Shown: positions 6,231 through 6,402 of the stretch, in pieces
How positions within the stretch are numbered: the first letter of the stretch is position 1
How the letters are laid out: each line of letters opens with the position of its first letter
Origin: Chloroflexia bacterium
Lineage (GTDB): Bacteria > Chloroflexota > Chloroflexia > Thermomicrobiales > UBA6265
NCBI GenBank assembly: GCA_013698305.1
Contig: JACCVC010000097.1
Span: 1-6,402 of the forward strand
Reading direction: 5' to 3'
DNA length: 6,402 nt
Position numbers and translations under genes: made by a program
Notes under the pieces: model-generated
What the model was told of the DNA's origin: nothing
What the model saw: the letters and a program-made list of their open reading frames with translations, nothing else
Database searches by the model: none

Positions 6231-6402
6231 CTAACGGAACTCGCGAGACATCACCATTATAGGGTCGGATGGGTGGCGTGGGGAAGGCCCAGGAAATCGA
6301 TTCGGCAGGAGTACGGTGAAGGAACCCTGAGTGTGAGGTTGCTGTTCGCTGAACGCAACGACCTTATCTCCTTCGATGTTCATTGCTATCTGTCCCCCAC
6401 CG
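6231..6402 (-). CDS. 3' end of a gene running off the right edge, unrecognised
   Basis: A minus-strand frame is open from the right edge to TAG 6233..6231, giving 56 residues. They begin GGGQIAMNIEGDKVVAFSEQ, continue TQGSFTVLLPNRFPGPSP, and end IMVMSREFR. Its codons begin with G or A unusually often in the edge-proximal half, as real genes do. The stop is 25 nt before ATG 6205 of the next small gene, so the two may form an operon. ATG 6384 could instead start a complete 50-residue protein, as GGGGGA lies about 9 nt before it. The opposite strand is also open here from about 6300. The family is not recognised. Confidence 0.35.
   Translation of the reverse strand, partial: GGGQIAMNIEGDKVVAFSEQQPHTQGSFTVLLPNRFPGPSPRHPSDPIMVMSREFR
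6256..6261 (-). promoter_or_regulatory. Consensus -10 hexamer TATAAT upstream of the small split gene
   Basis: TATAAT reads on the minus strand at 6261..6256, about 50 nt before ATG 6205 of the frameshifted gene. The -35 region is poor (TTCCCC at 18-bp spacing). It overlaps the last codons of the partial upstream frame, so it would be an internal promoter if that gene is real. A perfect -10 is uncommon in GC-rich DNA but can arise by chance. Confidence 0.3.

Overview
The window looks like a GC-rich bacterial chromosome. Its codon use, its Tat-type (twin-arginine) binding-protein leader and its mix of short palindromic repeats recall Chloroflexota, perhaps Thermomicrobia. That placement is an inference from style; no marker gene is present. 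There is no rRNA, tRNA, CRISPR array or transposase gene.

Bases 1-676 hold no intact gene. On the minus strand there is a good sigma-70-like promoter (430-458) reading leftward into what looks like a broken reading frame (21-279). Its stop codon overlaps a ribosome-binding site for a possible further gene leaving the left edge. The plus-strand leader (459-676) carries two abutting perfect palindromes (615-638) and a strong ribosome-binding site for the next gene.

Bases 677-3863 are the functional core: a plus-strand three-gene operon for a CUT1-type (MalE/MalF/MalG-like) carbohydrate ABC importer. It comprises a Tat-exported substrate-binding protein, a MalF/UgpA-type permease and a MalG/UgpE-type permease. 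A large hairpin (2006-2046) separates the binding-protein gene from the permeases, and the two permease genes overlap by ATGA. No ATPase gene is present, so the importer probably uses a shared ATPase encoded elsewhere. The substrate cannot be read from the sequence.

An element of about 137 bp (3863-3999) with inverted ends and an inner foldback begins at the last permease stop codon. Beyond it the genes are on the minus strand: an unrecognised 125-residue protein (4014-4391), a copy of a widespread short repeat (4460-4482), and a MidA/NDUFAF7-family SAM-dependent methyltransferase (4527-5756).

The right end (5875-6402, minus strand) holds a roughly 110-residue gene that appears split by a +1 frameshift, preceded by the likely 3' end of another gene that runs off the window. 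No new biological system is convincingly visible. The best leads are the operator-like palindromes, the foldback element and the frameshifted small gene.
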